Shown piece by piece: positions 7,889 through 16,216 of a DNA stretch of 64,000 nt. Both the position numbers and the translations under genes were made by a program. How positions within the stretch are numbered: position 1 is the stretch's first letter; each line of letters begins with the position of its first letter. The stretch is taken from assembly GCA_028284635.1 (NCBI GenBank), contig JANQRJ010000018.1:124001-188000 (forward strand), read 5' to 3'. The DNA comes from Pelagicoccus sp. (GTDB taxonomy: Bacteria; Verrucomicrobiota; Verrucomicrobiia; Opitutales; Opitutaceae). The notes beneath the pieces are model-generated. The model saw only the letters and a list, made by a program, of their open reading frames with translations, was not told the DNA's origin and did no database searches.

Positions 7889-8596
7889 ATGGATATCGAA
7901 GAGCTTAAGAAGTCTCGCGAACAGCGTACCATCGAACCACTCCCGATTCCCGCCAAGGAGCTGAGCGAGCGCTACGAGGCGCTTTTCACCGCGGCGGTGA
8001 ACGACGTGCTGCGGGAGAGAGGGCTGCTGTACCAAACCTTGCCGCACAATATCATGGCGCTTCAGGACGGCATGAAGGTCGCCGGCGAATGCTTCACCAT
8101 CAAGGGCGGCAAGAGTCTGGAGATAAAGAACGAGATGGAAGAGCGGGCCATCATGCTGGAGTCGATTCCAGCCGATTCAGTCGTGGCATGGGACACCGGC
8201 GGCGACGACGAATCCGCCCAATGGGGCGAGGTGATGACCATGGCGGCCAAGAATCGCGGCTGCCGCGGCGCGGTAGTCGATGGCGGCGTGCGCGACGTCG
8301 ATCGGGTCTTGCCGCAGAACTTTCCGCTTTTCATCAAATTTCGCAGCTCCAATGGCATGCTAGGTCGCTTTCGCATCAGCGGCTGGCAAGTACCTATCCG
8401 TATTGGAGACGTGAATATAGATCCAGGCGACATCATCTTCGCAGACATGGACGGGGCCATCGTCGTGCCGCGCAAGATGGCAGTGGAGGTGCTCGAACGC
8501 GCCGAGCGCATCCAGCAGGAGGAGAACGATATCGTCAAGTGGGTGAAGTCAGGCATGCCCCCTCGCGAGGTCGTCAAGCGCGGAGGATATTTTTGA
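7889..8596 (+). CDS. RraA-like protein (demethylmenaquinone-methyltransferase-fold aldolase family)
   Basis: The 235-aa protein belongs to the RraA/HMG-CHA-aldolase fold. It carries the conserved WGEVMTMAA (about 112-120) and GAVVDGGVRDVD (about 127-138) segments that bind divalent metal and pyruvate enolate in the aldolase members. Family knowledge: members include 4-carboxy-4-hydroxy-2-oxoadipate aldolases, which release pyruvate, but also RNase E inhibitors and many uncharacterised sugar-acid enzymes. As first gene of a dehydrogenase-rich uronate operon, an aldolase or lyase on a keto-deoxy sugar acid is more likely than RNase regulation. That function is inference. Confidence 0.85.
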   Translation: MDIEELKKSREQRTIEPLPIPAKELSERYEALFTAAVNDVLRERGLLYQTLPHNIMALQDGMKVAGECFTIKGGKSLEIKNEMEERAIMLESIPADSVVAWDTGGDDESAQWGEVMTMAAKNRGCRGAVVDGGVRDVDRVLPQNFPLFIKFRSSNGMLGRFRISGWQVPIRIGDVNIDPGDIIFADMDGAIVVPRKMAVEVLERAERIQQEENDIVKWVKSGMPPREVVKRGGYF

Positions 8597-8628
8597 ACGA
8601 AGAAGTAAGAACGAAGAGTGAAGAAGTG

Positions 8629-8724
8629 TCCGAGAGGCAAATGCCTACACAACCAGATCCCTACAGTCTAAACACCTATCGAAGATCCTGCGTAGCTCGA
8701 AGAGCGAAGCACGGACAGACTAAA
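8629..8724 (+). repeat. 96-bp direct repeat between operon genes, copy 1
   Basis: The segment starting TCCGAGAGGCAAATGCCTAC and ending with GAAGCACGGACAG plus a few bases recurs at 10230-10327 with only scattered differences. Both copies sit just before genes of the same operon. It includes the short hairpin CGTAGCTCGAAGAGCGAAGC. Confidence 0.85.
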
Positions 8725-8751
8725 TAGCCTAATCAAACAACCTAATATAGA

Positions 8752-9459
8752 ATGAATAGAGTTATCGTTATCACCGGAGCGGCGGGCGGATTCGGATCCG
8801 CCGTTGTTAGAAAAATCGCCCCCTCGGGCCCCAAGCTGGCCTTGGCCGACATGAATGAAGAGAGCTTGAGCTCCTTGGCGGAAGAAGCCCGTTCGCTAGG
8901 AGCGGAGGTCGTGAGCAAAGTGACCAATACTTGCGACGAAGCTTCGGTGGCGTCGCTTTTCGATGCGGTCAAGGAAGCCTATGGTCAGGCGGATGTTCTG
9001 CTCAACCTTCCCGGTTTGAGCGTTGCCGCTCCTATCGCCGAAATGGCGGTGGAAGACTACGACAAGATTGTGGATGTAAACTTGAAAGGGCTGTTTCTCG
9101 CCGCCAAGCACTTCACCAATGCCACGGTAGCCGATCGAAATCCGCAGCTGCTCTTGATCAGCTCGATGGCAGCTACCCGAGCCAATCCCAATGCCCCGGT
9201 CTATTGCGCCGCCAAGGCGGCGGTGTCGATGTTCGCCCAAGGCTATGCTCTGCAAGCCATGAAGAACGATATTCGCGTGACGACTATCAAACCCGGACCC
9301 ACCAGCACGAAAGGCTTCTGGGGCGACCGCCCCGTGCCGCACGAGAAGTTCATGCAAACCGAGGACGTGGCGAACGTTATCGAGTTTATATTGAATCAGC
9401 CCCCTCACATCGTGATGCACGAGATCTGCTTCGAGTCGTTCGCGTTTTTCAAGAAGTGA
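8752..9459 (+). CDS. Short-chain dehydrogenase/reductase
   Basis: The 235-aa classical-type SDR has TGAAGGFG at residues 8-15 (nucleotide binding), Asn110, Ser137/138, and the catalytic YCAAK at 151-155. The usual NNAG structural motif is replaced by NLPG (85-88). The protein is slightly shorter than typical members and ends soon after the substrate loop. Second gene of the operon; it probably oxidises or reduces a hydroxyl group of an intermediate. Substrate unknown. Confidence 0.88.
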   Translation: MNRVIVITGAAGGFGSAVVRKIAPSGPKLALADMNEESLSSLAEEARSLGAEVVSKVTNTCDEASVASLFDAVKEAYGQADVLLNLPGLSVAAPIAEMAVEDYDKIVDVNLKGLFLAAKHFTNATVADRNPQLLLISSMAATRANPNAPVYCAAKAAVSMFAQGYALQAMKNDIRVTTIKPGPTSTKGFWGDRPVPHEKFMQTEDVANVIEFILNQPPHIVMHEICFESFAFFKK

Positions 9460-9543
9460 GTGTGGAGAGAGGCTGAAGACTGAAGGCATCCTACGGTCAG
9501 TCCCTTCAGCCTACAGCCTTCAGTCTATCCCCCTAAAAAAGAA

Positions 9544-10209
9544 ATGCCCCCAAGCATCTCCATCGAGTTCGACAGCTATCGTTCGAGCGACGCCCATGAG
9601 ATAGCGAGCCTTCTGCTGAAATTCGGCGATGTTCAGCTGGCTCGCTGCCATATCGAAGTTCGTAAGAGCAATTTCAACGCAGGAAACGGTTGCGAAGCCT
9701 ATCGACGCAGCGGAGGGAGCCTGTTGCTGGGCGTCTGGTACGATTCGGAGGACGAAAAGAGTTCCTGGAGCTCGATTGCGGTGGACAGCGATGTCGAAGC
9801 CAACACCGCTTCTCTCGACTATCGATTCGAGGTCGCCGAGCCTTGCATGCTTCGGTTGCTGTTCGAAATGGAATCGGATGGCGACGACGGACTGAATACG
9901 CGCCTTTTTCCGCTGAATCGTTTCGTCGCCAGAAAGAATGGCCTGGGGGCGAAGTTCTTCGTTTTCGAAGAAATGAGGATGCTTGCCGAGACGGATTTCG
10001 CAACCCGTCGATCCATCTGCCGCTTCGATCGAAACGTCGAAGCAGGGGAGCATCGCTTGTCCTTCGCTATGCTGGTAGATTCAATCGACCGCTTCCACCT
10101 TTGGCATCTGAAAGAAGAAGAGAATGCCTACGCGTTCGAAAACCCGGAAAAAGAGATCGTGAAGCGATATCAACGAAGTGCCGAGCGCAGCGACACTCAA
10201 GGAGCCTAA
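9544..10209 (+). CDS. Unrecognised 221-aa protein in the uronate operon
   Basis: I do not recognise this protein. It is acidic and mostly beta-strand in character, with no signal peptide or membrane segment (opening MPPSISIEFDSYRSSDAHEI). Two halves separated near residue 90 could be a beta-sandwich, and the C-terminus is charged and helical. Its position between an SDR and a zinc-type dehydrogenase, in the same orientation and with short spacers, supports a real gene with a role in the pathway. The coding frame is intact and codon use resembles its neighbours. Confidence 0.75.
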   Translation: MPPSISIEFDSYRSSDAHEIASLLLKFGDVQLARCHIEVRKSNFNAGNGCEAYRRSGGSLLLGVWYDSEDEKSSWSSIAVDSDVEANTASLDYRFEVAEPCMLRLLFEMESDGDDGLNTRLFPLNRFVARKNGLGAKFFVFEEMRMLAETDFATRRSICRFDRNVEAGEHRLSFAMLVDSIDRFHLWHLKEEENAYAFENPEKEIVKRYQRSAERSDTQGA

Positions 10210-10229
10210 CGACGAGACACGAAGAATTA

Positions 10230-10327
10230 TCCGAGAGATGAATGCCTACACAACCAGATCCCTACAGACTAAACACCTATCCGGAGGATCCTGCGTAGCT
10301 CGAAGAGCGAAGCACGGACAGCCTAAA
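10230..10327 (+). repeat. 98-bp direct repeat between operon genes, copy 2
   Basis: Second copy of the repeat at 8629-8724. It ends 14 bp before the dehydrogenase ATG, so the spacer also serves as the leader of that gene. Confidence 0.85.
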
Positions 10328-10341
10328 CACCTATAAAAGCA

Positions 10342-11361
10342 ATGAAAGCGGCATATTATAAACGGAATCGAGAAATCGCGATCGAAGAGGGAACGCGGCC
10401 AGCTCCAGGAGCGGGGGAAGTGACATTGAAGGTCGCATACTGCGGTATTTGCGGCACGGATGTCGGCATCTTCAAAGGCAAGATGGATAGCCGGGTAGGA
10501 AACGCCCAGGTTCTGGGACACGAAGCTTCTGCCCGAGTCGATCAAGTGGGCGAAGGGGTGGAAGGCTTTGCTCCCGGCGATCCGGTGACTGTCATGCCTT
10601 TGAACCCCAAAGGCGACGATCCCATCCGCAGAGCAGGCCTCGACCATATTTGCGAAAGCCTGGAGTTTATCGGCATCGATGCCCCGGGCGCTTTTCAAAG
10701 CTACTGGAAAGTCCCCGCCCACACCGTTTTCAAATTGCCGAATTCCGTCTCGATGAAGCGCGCAGCCTTGATAGAACCGATCGCGGTGGCCTGTCACGAC
10801 GTCCGCCTATCCGAAATCGAAACAGGCGGCTTTGCAGTTGTCCTGGGAGGTGGACCAATCGGGGCCCTTATCGCTCTTGTCGCAAAAGCGCAGGGAGCGA
10901 AGGCGCTGGTATCGGAGCTTAATCCCTTTCGTATCGAACTTCTGAATTCGTTAGGAGTGGAAACCGTCGATCCCGCTCAAGTCGATCTCCCTGCGCTGGT
11001 AAAGGAAAAGACCTCCGGCACGGGCGCAGATGTGGTGTTCGAAGTGACAGGACATCCCAGCGCCATCGAAGTGGCAACCCAGCTGCCGAAGGCGCGGGGG
11101 GTGATCATGGTAGTGGGAATCTTCGCCGAAGCTCCGAAAGTGGATCTCTTTCAGTTCTTTTGGCGAGAGCTACAGATGCGAGGCGCTCGGGTGTATGAGC
11201 CGGAGGACTACGAAAAGGCGATCAAATTGGTGGAGGCGGGAGACCTGCCTTTGAACAGTCTGATTTCCAAAGAATACCCGCTCGAAAAGCTCAAGCAAGG
11301 CCTCGAGGAAATGGAAAAAGGCGGCGAGATTATGAAGGTCTTGGTAAGCCTTGAAAACTGA
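10342..11361 (+). CDS. Zinc-type medium-chain alcohol dehydrogenase
   Basis: The 339-aa protein has the catalytic-zinc motif CGICGTD (34-40) and GHE (59-61), a Rossmann segment VVLGGGPIGALIA (about 165-177), and overall similarity to L-threonine, sorbitol or L-idonate dehydrogenases. The loop that normally holds four cysteines for structural zinc has only one (HICESL), so the structural zinc is probably absent. Family role: NAD(P)-dependent oxidation of a polyol or sugar-acid hydroxyl. In this operon it probably handles a hexonate-type intermediate. The exact substrate is not predictable. Confidence 0.9.
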   Translation: MKAAYYKRNREIAIEEGTRPAPGAGEVTLKVAYCGICGTDVGIFKGKMDSRVGNAQVLGHEASARVDQVGEGVEGFAPGDPVTVMPLNPKGDDPIRRAGLDHICESLEFIGIDAPGAFQSYWKVPAHTVFKLPNSVSMKRAALIEPIAVACHDVRLSEIETGGFAVVLGGGPIGALIALVAKAQGAKALVSELNPFRIELLNSLGVETVDPAQVDLPALVKEKTSGTGADVVFEVTGHPSAIEVATQLPKARGVIMVVGIFAEAPKVDLFQFFWRELQMRGARVYEPEDYEKAIKLVEAGDLPLNSLISKEYPLEKLKQGLEEMEKGGEIMKVLVSLEN

Positions 11362-11379
11362 ATTACACAAGTGGAGGGT

Positions 11380-11460
11380 ACCCGCAGATTGCGCAGATAT
11401 ACGCAGATTATTCATAATGACTTAAGATATCATCCGCGTATATCTGCGCAATCTGCGGGC
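11380..11460. repeat. Palindromic repeat, CCCGCAGATTGCGCAGATAT family
   Basis: The arms CCCGCAGATTGCGCAGATAT and complement are nearly perfect. The element fills the gap before the KduD-like gene. A related copy (CCCACAGAT...) is at 43184-43306. Confidence 0.85.
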
Positions 11461-11469
11461 AAATAAATT

Positions 11470-12231
11470 ATGAACATATTCGATCTATCTGGAAAGACGG
11501 CCTTGGTAACGGGCTGCAAACGTGGCATCGGAAAAGCGATGGCCGTGGGTCTAGCGGAAGCGGGAGCCGATATCATCGGCGTCAGCGCTAGCTTGGAATC
11601 CAAAGGTTCCGCTGTCGAAAAGGAAGTGACCGCCTTGGGGCGTTCCTTTTCGGCCTATGCCTGCGATTTTTCCGACCGCGGGGCGGTCTACTCGTTTATC
11701 GAGGCAGTGAATGCCACTCATCCGCATATCGATATCCTGGTTAACAACGCGGGTACGATATTGCGGACCCCCGCCGCCGATCATCCAGACGACTATTGGG
11801 ACAAGGTGATTGAGGTAAATCTCAATGCCCAGTTCATTCTCTCTCGAGAGATCGGCAGACGGATGGTGGAACGCGGCTCAGGCAAGATCATATTCACCGC
11901 GTCGCTGCTGACCTTCCAGGGCGGCATCACGGTTCCTGGCTATGCAGCCAGCAAGGGAGCCATCGGGCAACTGACCAAGGCCCTAGCCAATGAATGGTCG
12001 GGAAAAGGAGTCAATGTAAACGCTATCGCCCCAGGATATATAGCCACCGACAACACGGAGGCCTTGCGCCAAGACGAGACGCGCAGCCGCCAGATCCTGG
12101 AGCGGATCCCAGCAGGCCGCTGGGGCGATCCGGACGATTTCAAAGGACCGACAGTCTTTCTCGCTTCCGAAGCCGCAGCCTATGTGCACGGCGCGACCTT
12201 GCTGGTCGATGGCGGTTGGATGGGAAGATGA
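11470..12231 (+). CDS. kduD: KduD-like 2-dehydro-3-deoxy-D-gluconate 5-dehydrogenase (SDR)
   Basis: The 253-aa SDR has GCKRGIG (15-21), NNAG (92-95), Ser145, the catalytic YAASK (158-162), and a C-terminal IPAGRWGDPDDF/GATLLVDGGW pattern highly typical of KduD. Family role: NADH-dependent reduction of 2,5-diketo-3-deoxygluconate, the product after GH105/GH88 action and KduI isomerisation, to KDG. No kduI, kdgK or kdgA is seen in the window. The GH105 at 2794 and this enzyme together support breakdown of unsaturated uronides. The KduD assignment is by sequence resemblance; other 3-ketoacyl-like SDRs are possible. Confidence 0.85.
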   Translation: MNIFDLSGKTALVTGCKRGIGKAMAVGLAEAGADIIGVSASLESKGSAVEKEVTALGRSFSAYACDFSDRGAVYSFIEAVNATHPHIDILVNNAGTILRTPAADHPDDYWDKVIEVNLNAQFILSREIGRRMVERGSGKIIFTASLLTFQGGITVPGYAASKGAIGQLTKALANEWSGKGVNVNAIAPGYIATDNTEALRQDETRSRQILERIPAGRWGDPDDFKGPTVFLASEAAAYVHGATLLVDGGWMGR

Positions 12232-12235
12232 GCTG

Positions 12236-12270
12236 AATGAAGAAGTAGGAACGAAGAATTAAGAATGATC
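12236..12270 (+). repeat. A-rich spacer repeat of the operon
   Basis: The text GAAGTAGGAACGAAGAATTA recurs with small changes at 7587-7620, 8595-8628, 10211-10229 and 13728-13757, always in a gap beside a gene of this locus. It may be an expanded untranslated spacer or a degenerate repeat. Confidence 0.6.
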
Positions 12271-12295
12271 GGCGGGAGGGTAGAGCAAGGAACTT

Positions 12296-13726
12296 ATGGA
12301 GCAGAAGAACGTTAAAGAGACAAAGCATCATCACTACGAAACGGCTCCGGAGGACAAGCTCGCCATCAAGGAAAAGGGCACCTATGGGTTTGGCATTCTC
12401 TCCGACCACATTGGAGTGAATACTCTGAACCAGCTGGCTAACCCGATTTTCAATATCACCCTCGGAGTCAATCCCTTGCTGATCGGCACCGCTCTGGGGA
12501 TTATGCGAATCTGGGATGGCTTGACGGATCCGCTCTTCGGTTGGCTCTCGGACAACACGCGAACGCGCTGGGGTCGCCGTCGGCCGTTTATGCTAGTGGG
12601 CTCGATTTTGTGCGGATTGATGTTCCCCCTCGTATGGTTCGCTTCTCCTGGCTGGAACGAAAATACGCTCTTCATCTATTTCACGGTTTTCTCCATCCTC
12701 TATTTCACTGCTCAGACGATATACACCGTTCCGTACACGGCTCTGGGATACGAACTGACTCCCGACTACCACGAGCGTACGCGACTTATGGTCTGGCGGG
12801 CCTATTTCGGCAAGGCGGCTTCTCTGTTTGCTCCATGGGCTTTCGCTGTCACCCAGTTGCCTCTTTGGGGCGGCGACACGATGATGGGAGCCCGGGCCAT
12901 GGGAATCAGCTATGGGCTCATCATTATGGGAATGGCTTTGATCCCGGTTTTCACCTTGAGCGAGCGCTTCTTCAAAAAGGCGAAGAACCAGGAAAAGATC
13001 GGCTTCATTCAGGCCCTCAAGTTCACCTTTACCAATAAGCCATTTCTATTGATGGTCTGCATCACGCTTTTCACCGTCTTGGGGACGCAGCTGGTGAATC
13101 ACCTGGGATTCTATATTGGCTTGTACTATCTCTGGGATGGAGACACGCAGAAGCAGGGAATTCTCACCGGAGTTGCTGGCAACGTTCAGCTTGTTCTAGG
13201 CCTCGCTTCGGTATACGTTCTCAATCTGGTTTCCCGACGAGTGGGCAAGCGAAGAGCTCTCGAGCTTTCGCTTTGGCTTCTCGTGCTGAGCGGACCAGCG
13301 GAATGGCTTTTGTACACACCCAAGTATCCCTACTTGTCGATAGGGGCTCTATTCTTCACGGTTCCAGCATTTGCGGGCTTCTGGCTGCTCATATCGTCGA
13401 TCAAGGCGGACGTGTGCGACTGGGACGAACTGCAAAGCGGTTTACGCCGGGAAGGATCGATCGCGGCTCTTTCCGCCTGGATCTCGAAAATGGGCTATTC
13501 GCTGACGGCGATCCTATCGGGAGGAATCATTGTCCTCACGGGCTATGATGCCGATTTGGGCAACGAACAGAGCGAGCGCACGATCGATGCAATGCGTTAC
13601 CTATTCTATATAGTTCCTTCCGCGAGCGCTATAGTCGCTTTGTTTCTCGTTCGACGCTTTCCAATAACCGAGGAGAGCGCTCATCAGACCCGCTTGGAGC
13701 TGGAAGCGCGCAGGGGGAAGATGTAG
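12296..13726 (+). CDS. GPH-family sugar:cation symporter (MFS)
   Basis: The 476-aa protein has about twelve hydrophobic segments. It carries the glycoside-pentoside-hexuronide signature RIWDGLTDP followed by GWLSDNTRTRWGRRRPF (about 71-98) and a second pattern TVPYTALGYELTPDY. The N-terminal 30 residues are hydrophilic and His-rich (HHHY). Family role: uptake of a sugar, oligosaccharide or uronide with Na+ or H+ across the inner membrane. The start ATG has AAGGAA six bases before it. Being inside the KduD operon, its cargo is probably a uronide or small oligo-uronide. Confidence 0.93.
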   Translation: MEQKNVKETKHHHYETAPEDKLAIKEKGTYGFGILSDHIGVNTLNQLANPIFNITLGVNPLLIGTALGIMRIWDGLTDPLFGWLSDNTRTRWGRRRPFMLVGSILCGLMFPLVWFASPGWNENTLFIYFTVFSILYFTAQTIYTVPYTALGYELTPDYHERTRLMVWRAYFGKAASLFAPWAFAVTQLPLWGGDTMMGARAMGISYGLIIMGMALIPVFTLSERFFKKAKNQEKIGFIQALKFTFTNKPFLLMVCITLFTVLGTQLVNHLGFYIGLYYLWDGDTQKQGILTGVAGNVQLVLGLASVYVLNLVSRRVGKRRALELSLWLLVLSGPAEWLLYTPKYPYLSIGALFFTVPAFAGFWLLISSIKADVCDWDELQSGLRREGSIAALSAWISKMGYSLTAILSGGIIVLTGYDADLGNEQSERTIDAMRYLFYIVPSASAIVALFLVRRFPITEESAHQTRLELEARRGKM

Positions 13727-13771
13727 TAAAGCGAGAAGTAAGAACGAAGAATTAGGAAGTAGATATTTGCT

Positions 13772-14755
13772 ATGAGAATATTGTTTTGCTGTCAGATTGC
13801 GGATGACCTGGCTAAGGGGCGCATGGAGAAGGTAGCTGAGCTCGTCGAGCGGGCCGATATCGATACGCCCGAGGCCCTGCTCGAAGAAATCGAGGGTTTT
13901 GACGCGGTAATCGTGCCTTACACGAATCACAAGATGATTACCAAGGAGGTGATCGATCGCGGTTCCAGTCTTAAGGTCGTCGGCACGACTTATGGAGGGA
14001 CGCGTCAGAACGTGGAGGACGAGTACGCCATCGAGAAAGGACTTGCTGTGATTCACACCGCAGCTTCCCGGCCGCGGCCCATGGCGGAGTACACTCTGGG
14101 ACTGATCTTGAGCTCGCTGACGCGGATTCACGCCTACCACCATCTCATGCGAAGCGGAGAGGCTTGGCCGCGCATGAACTTCGGTCGCACGCGCATACTG
14201 CATAATCGCTCGGTAGGGGTAGTCGGCTATGGTTTGATCGGCAAGGGAATCGTCGATCTGGTGAAGCATTTCACGAATGACATCTCGGTCCGCTCGAAAC
14301 ACATGTCGGAAGCGGAAGCGACTGCAGAAGGCCTGAAGAAACGCGAGCTGAACGAGATTTTCGCCCAGTGCGAGATAATCATATTGGCGGGTGGATACAA
14401 TCCGGACTCGACGCATCACCTGATCGGCAAGGAACAGTTCGACCTGATGCAGGAGGAATCCCTGTTCGTGAATATCGCCCGCGGCAAGATGGTCGACGAG
14501 GCGGCAATGGAAAAATCGGTTGCGGAGAAGAATATCTTTTTGGCCCTCGACGTGTTCGAGGAAGAGCCTCTGCGGGCCGACAGTCCGCTGCGCGAAAACG
14601 ATCGCGTCCTGATAGCTCCGCACCGGGCGAACGCTCCGATCGAATTCGAGCAGCGCTGGCAATGCTTGGCGGACGAGTTCGAAAAACTCGCGGCAGGCGA
14701 AAAAGCCAGTTCGGCGCTTACACTGGAGCGAGCCAAGGCGATGAGCGAAAGCTAG
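13772..14755 (+). CDS. D-isomer-specific 2-hydroxyacid dehydrogenase
   Basis: The 327-aa protein has a Rossmann segment GVVGYGLIGKG (149-159), ARGKMVDEAA (substrate-binding Arg loop) and IAPHRA with the catalytic His, all in family order. Family role: NAD(P)H-dependent interconversion of 2-keto and D-2-hydroxy acids such as glyoxylate, hydroxypyruvate or 2-keto-gluconate. In this operon it probably reduces a C2-C6 keto acid released by the aldolase-like protein. The A-rich spacer repeat precedes it. Substrate is unknown. Confidence 0.9.
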   Translation: MRILFCCQIADDLAKGRMEKVAELVERADIDTPEALLEEIEGFDAVIVPYTNHKMITKEVIDRGSSLKVVGTTYGGTRQNVEDEYAIEKGLAVIHTAASRPRPMAEYTLGLILSSLTRIHAYHHLMRSGEAWPRMNFGRTRILHNRSVGVVGYGLIGKGIVDLVKHFTNDISVRSKHMSEAEATAEGLKKRELNEIFAQCEIIILAGGYNPDSTHHLIGKEQFDLMQEESLFVNIARGKMVDEAAMEKSVAEKNIFLALDVFEEEPLRADSPLRENDRVLIAPHRANAPIEFEQRWQCLADEFEKLAAGEKASSALTLERAKAMSES

Positions 14756-14808
14756 CGAGCAAAGCTCGCAAATCCTAAAACTGAAATCCTAAATCCGAAT
14801 AGCTGCCA

Positions 14809-16032
14809 GTGGATCGCCCCTTGAATTCGGAATGCGGTTCCGCGACGCAAGTTTTCCGGCAGGAAAATTTGTGGCTGATCCATAGCTATTACACGCTTTG
14901 TCCCTGGGCTCCAGATGGGTCGGGGCGGCTGTTGGTCGCTGGAGTTGACCTGGAGTCCGAGGAAGCGGAAGTTCTTGTTCTGGCGCCAGACGGTTCTGCG
15001 TCGCATCGCTTTGGGCGACATAAGGTTCAGGCTCCGTTCTACCATACTGGCTTCTGGCAAACCTGGTCTCCAGATTCTCGGTACGTCTATTTCCAGAAGG
15101 GAAGCGTCAAGAAACCGTTGATTGCCCGCTACTGCTTGGAGACGGGAAAGGAGCTTACGCTGCCAGGCGATTTCGAGGGCGCTCCGCCCAAAGGAGAACC
15201 AATCATCGGCGCCCTGATGGGCATGCTCTATTGCGCGAGAGGGACGGAAGAAGGACTTTCGCGAAAGGAGTCGCCCGTGCCGTTTCAGGCTCGAGACCGG
15301 CACGGTCTGTTTACCTATACCTTCGAGCCCGAGTCGAGTCGACTCTTTTTGAGCGTGCAGCAGGTTCTGGACGAGCATCCTCACCGCGATCGTATCCTGA
15401 AAATGGATGCGGAAATGAAAGCGAGATTAGGCAAGGCGGACGGCCTGAGCCTCATGCTCTATTGCGTACGTTGGAATGCCCAGGGGACTCGCATGCTGTT
15501 CTACTTCGGCAATCACAACGCTTTTATGGACGAGAGTCGCGGCGAACCGAAGGTCAGCCATCTGTTCACCGCGAAGCCCGACTTGAGCGAAATGCATTTG
15601 GCGGTCGACCTGACGCCTCCTCGTCAGGGTTTGCATTGGAGCTGGCACCCGGACGGAGAGCATCTCATCGGCTACGGTTCGGATCCAGAGAACAAGAAGC
15701 AGCTTTGCCTCGCCCAAGCGAGATACGACGGCAGCGGCTACCGGAAGATGGCGACGCATGCCACGGGCGGGCATCCCTCGATTTGCCCGACGGATTGGAA
15801 CCTGTTGGTTACAGACACCTACGAGCATCCCGGGAAAATCCAGTGGATCGACTTGGAGAGAGACGAGATCGTGCGGGAGGAGATCGTAATGCATGGCTTT
15901 GGCGCCGAGATTCCTGCAGGAAGAAGTCCCCAGAAAATCGATACGCACCCTGTCTGGAGCCACGAAGGGAAACGCGTCCTGGTAAATTCACTGGAAGGCC
16001 GTTTCGCAGAGCTGCGCGTATTCGAAGTCTAG
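14809..16032 (+). CDS. Beta-propeller protein, oligogalacturonate-lyase-like
   Basis: The 407-aa protein probably starts at GTG 14809, as no in-frame ATG lies near. It shows WSPDSRYVYFQ, WSWHPDGEHLIGYG and WSHEGKRVLVNS blades of a TolB-type propeller, close in general plan to PL22 oligogalacturonate lyases. There is no signal peptide, so it is probably cytoplasmic. Family knowledge: PL22 cleaves digalacturonate to two molecules of 5-keto-4-deoxyuronate, which would feed KduI/KduD. The PL22 catalytic His/Gln set could not be confirmed by eye, so it may instead be a non-catalytic propeller. Last gene of the operon. Confidence 0.72.
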   Translation: MDRPLNSECGSATQVFRQENLWLIHSYYTLCPWAPDGSGRLLVAGVDLESEEAEVLVLAPDGSASHRFGRHKVQAPFYHTGFWQTWSPDSRYVYFQKGSVKKPLIARYCLETGKELTLPGDFEGAPPKGEPIIGALMGMLYCARGTEEGLSRKESPVPFQARDRHGLFTYTFEPESSRLFLSVQQVLDEHPHRDRILKMDAEMKARLGKADGLSLMLYCVRWNAQGTRMLFYFGNHNAFMDESRGEPKVSHLFTAKPDLSEMHLAVDLTPPRQGLHWSWHPDGEHLIGYGSDPENKKQLCLAQARYDGSGYRKMATHATGGHPSICPTDWNLLVTDTYEHPGKIQWIDLERDEIVREEIVMHGFGAEIPAGRSPQKIDTHPVWSHEGKRVLVNSLEGRFAELRVFEV

Positions 16033-16216
16033 CGGAATTTTTGCTGTGCAAGCATGACACGACACTAGCTCTAACCGATTGCTTCCAACCTCGTATGCCC
16101 TACTATAGCGAATCCTTCGGCCTCGAATCGCCTCCCTACCCCAACCGTCTTGGCTGCAGCGAGGCGTCACCCTCGTTTCCCATCCGATTGGATCTGAGCA
16201 ATCTGCGGACAGAAAA

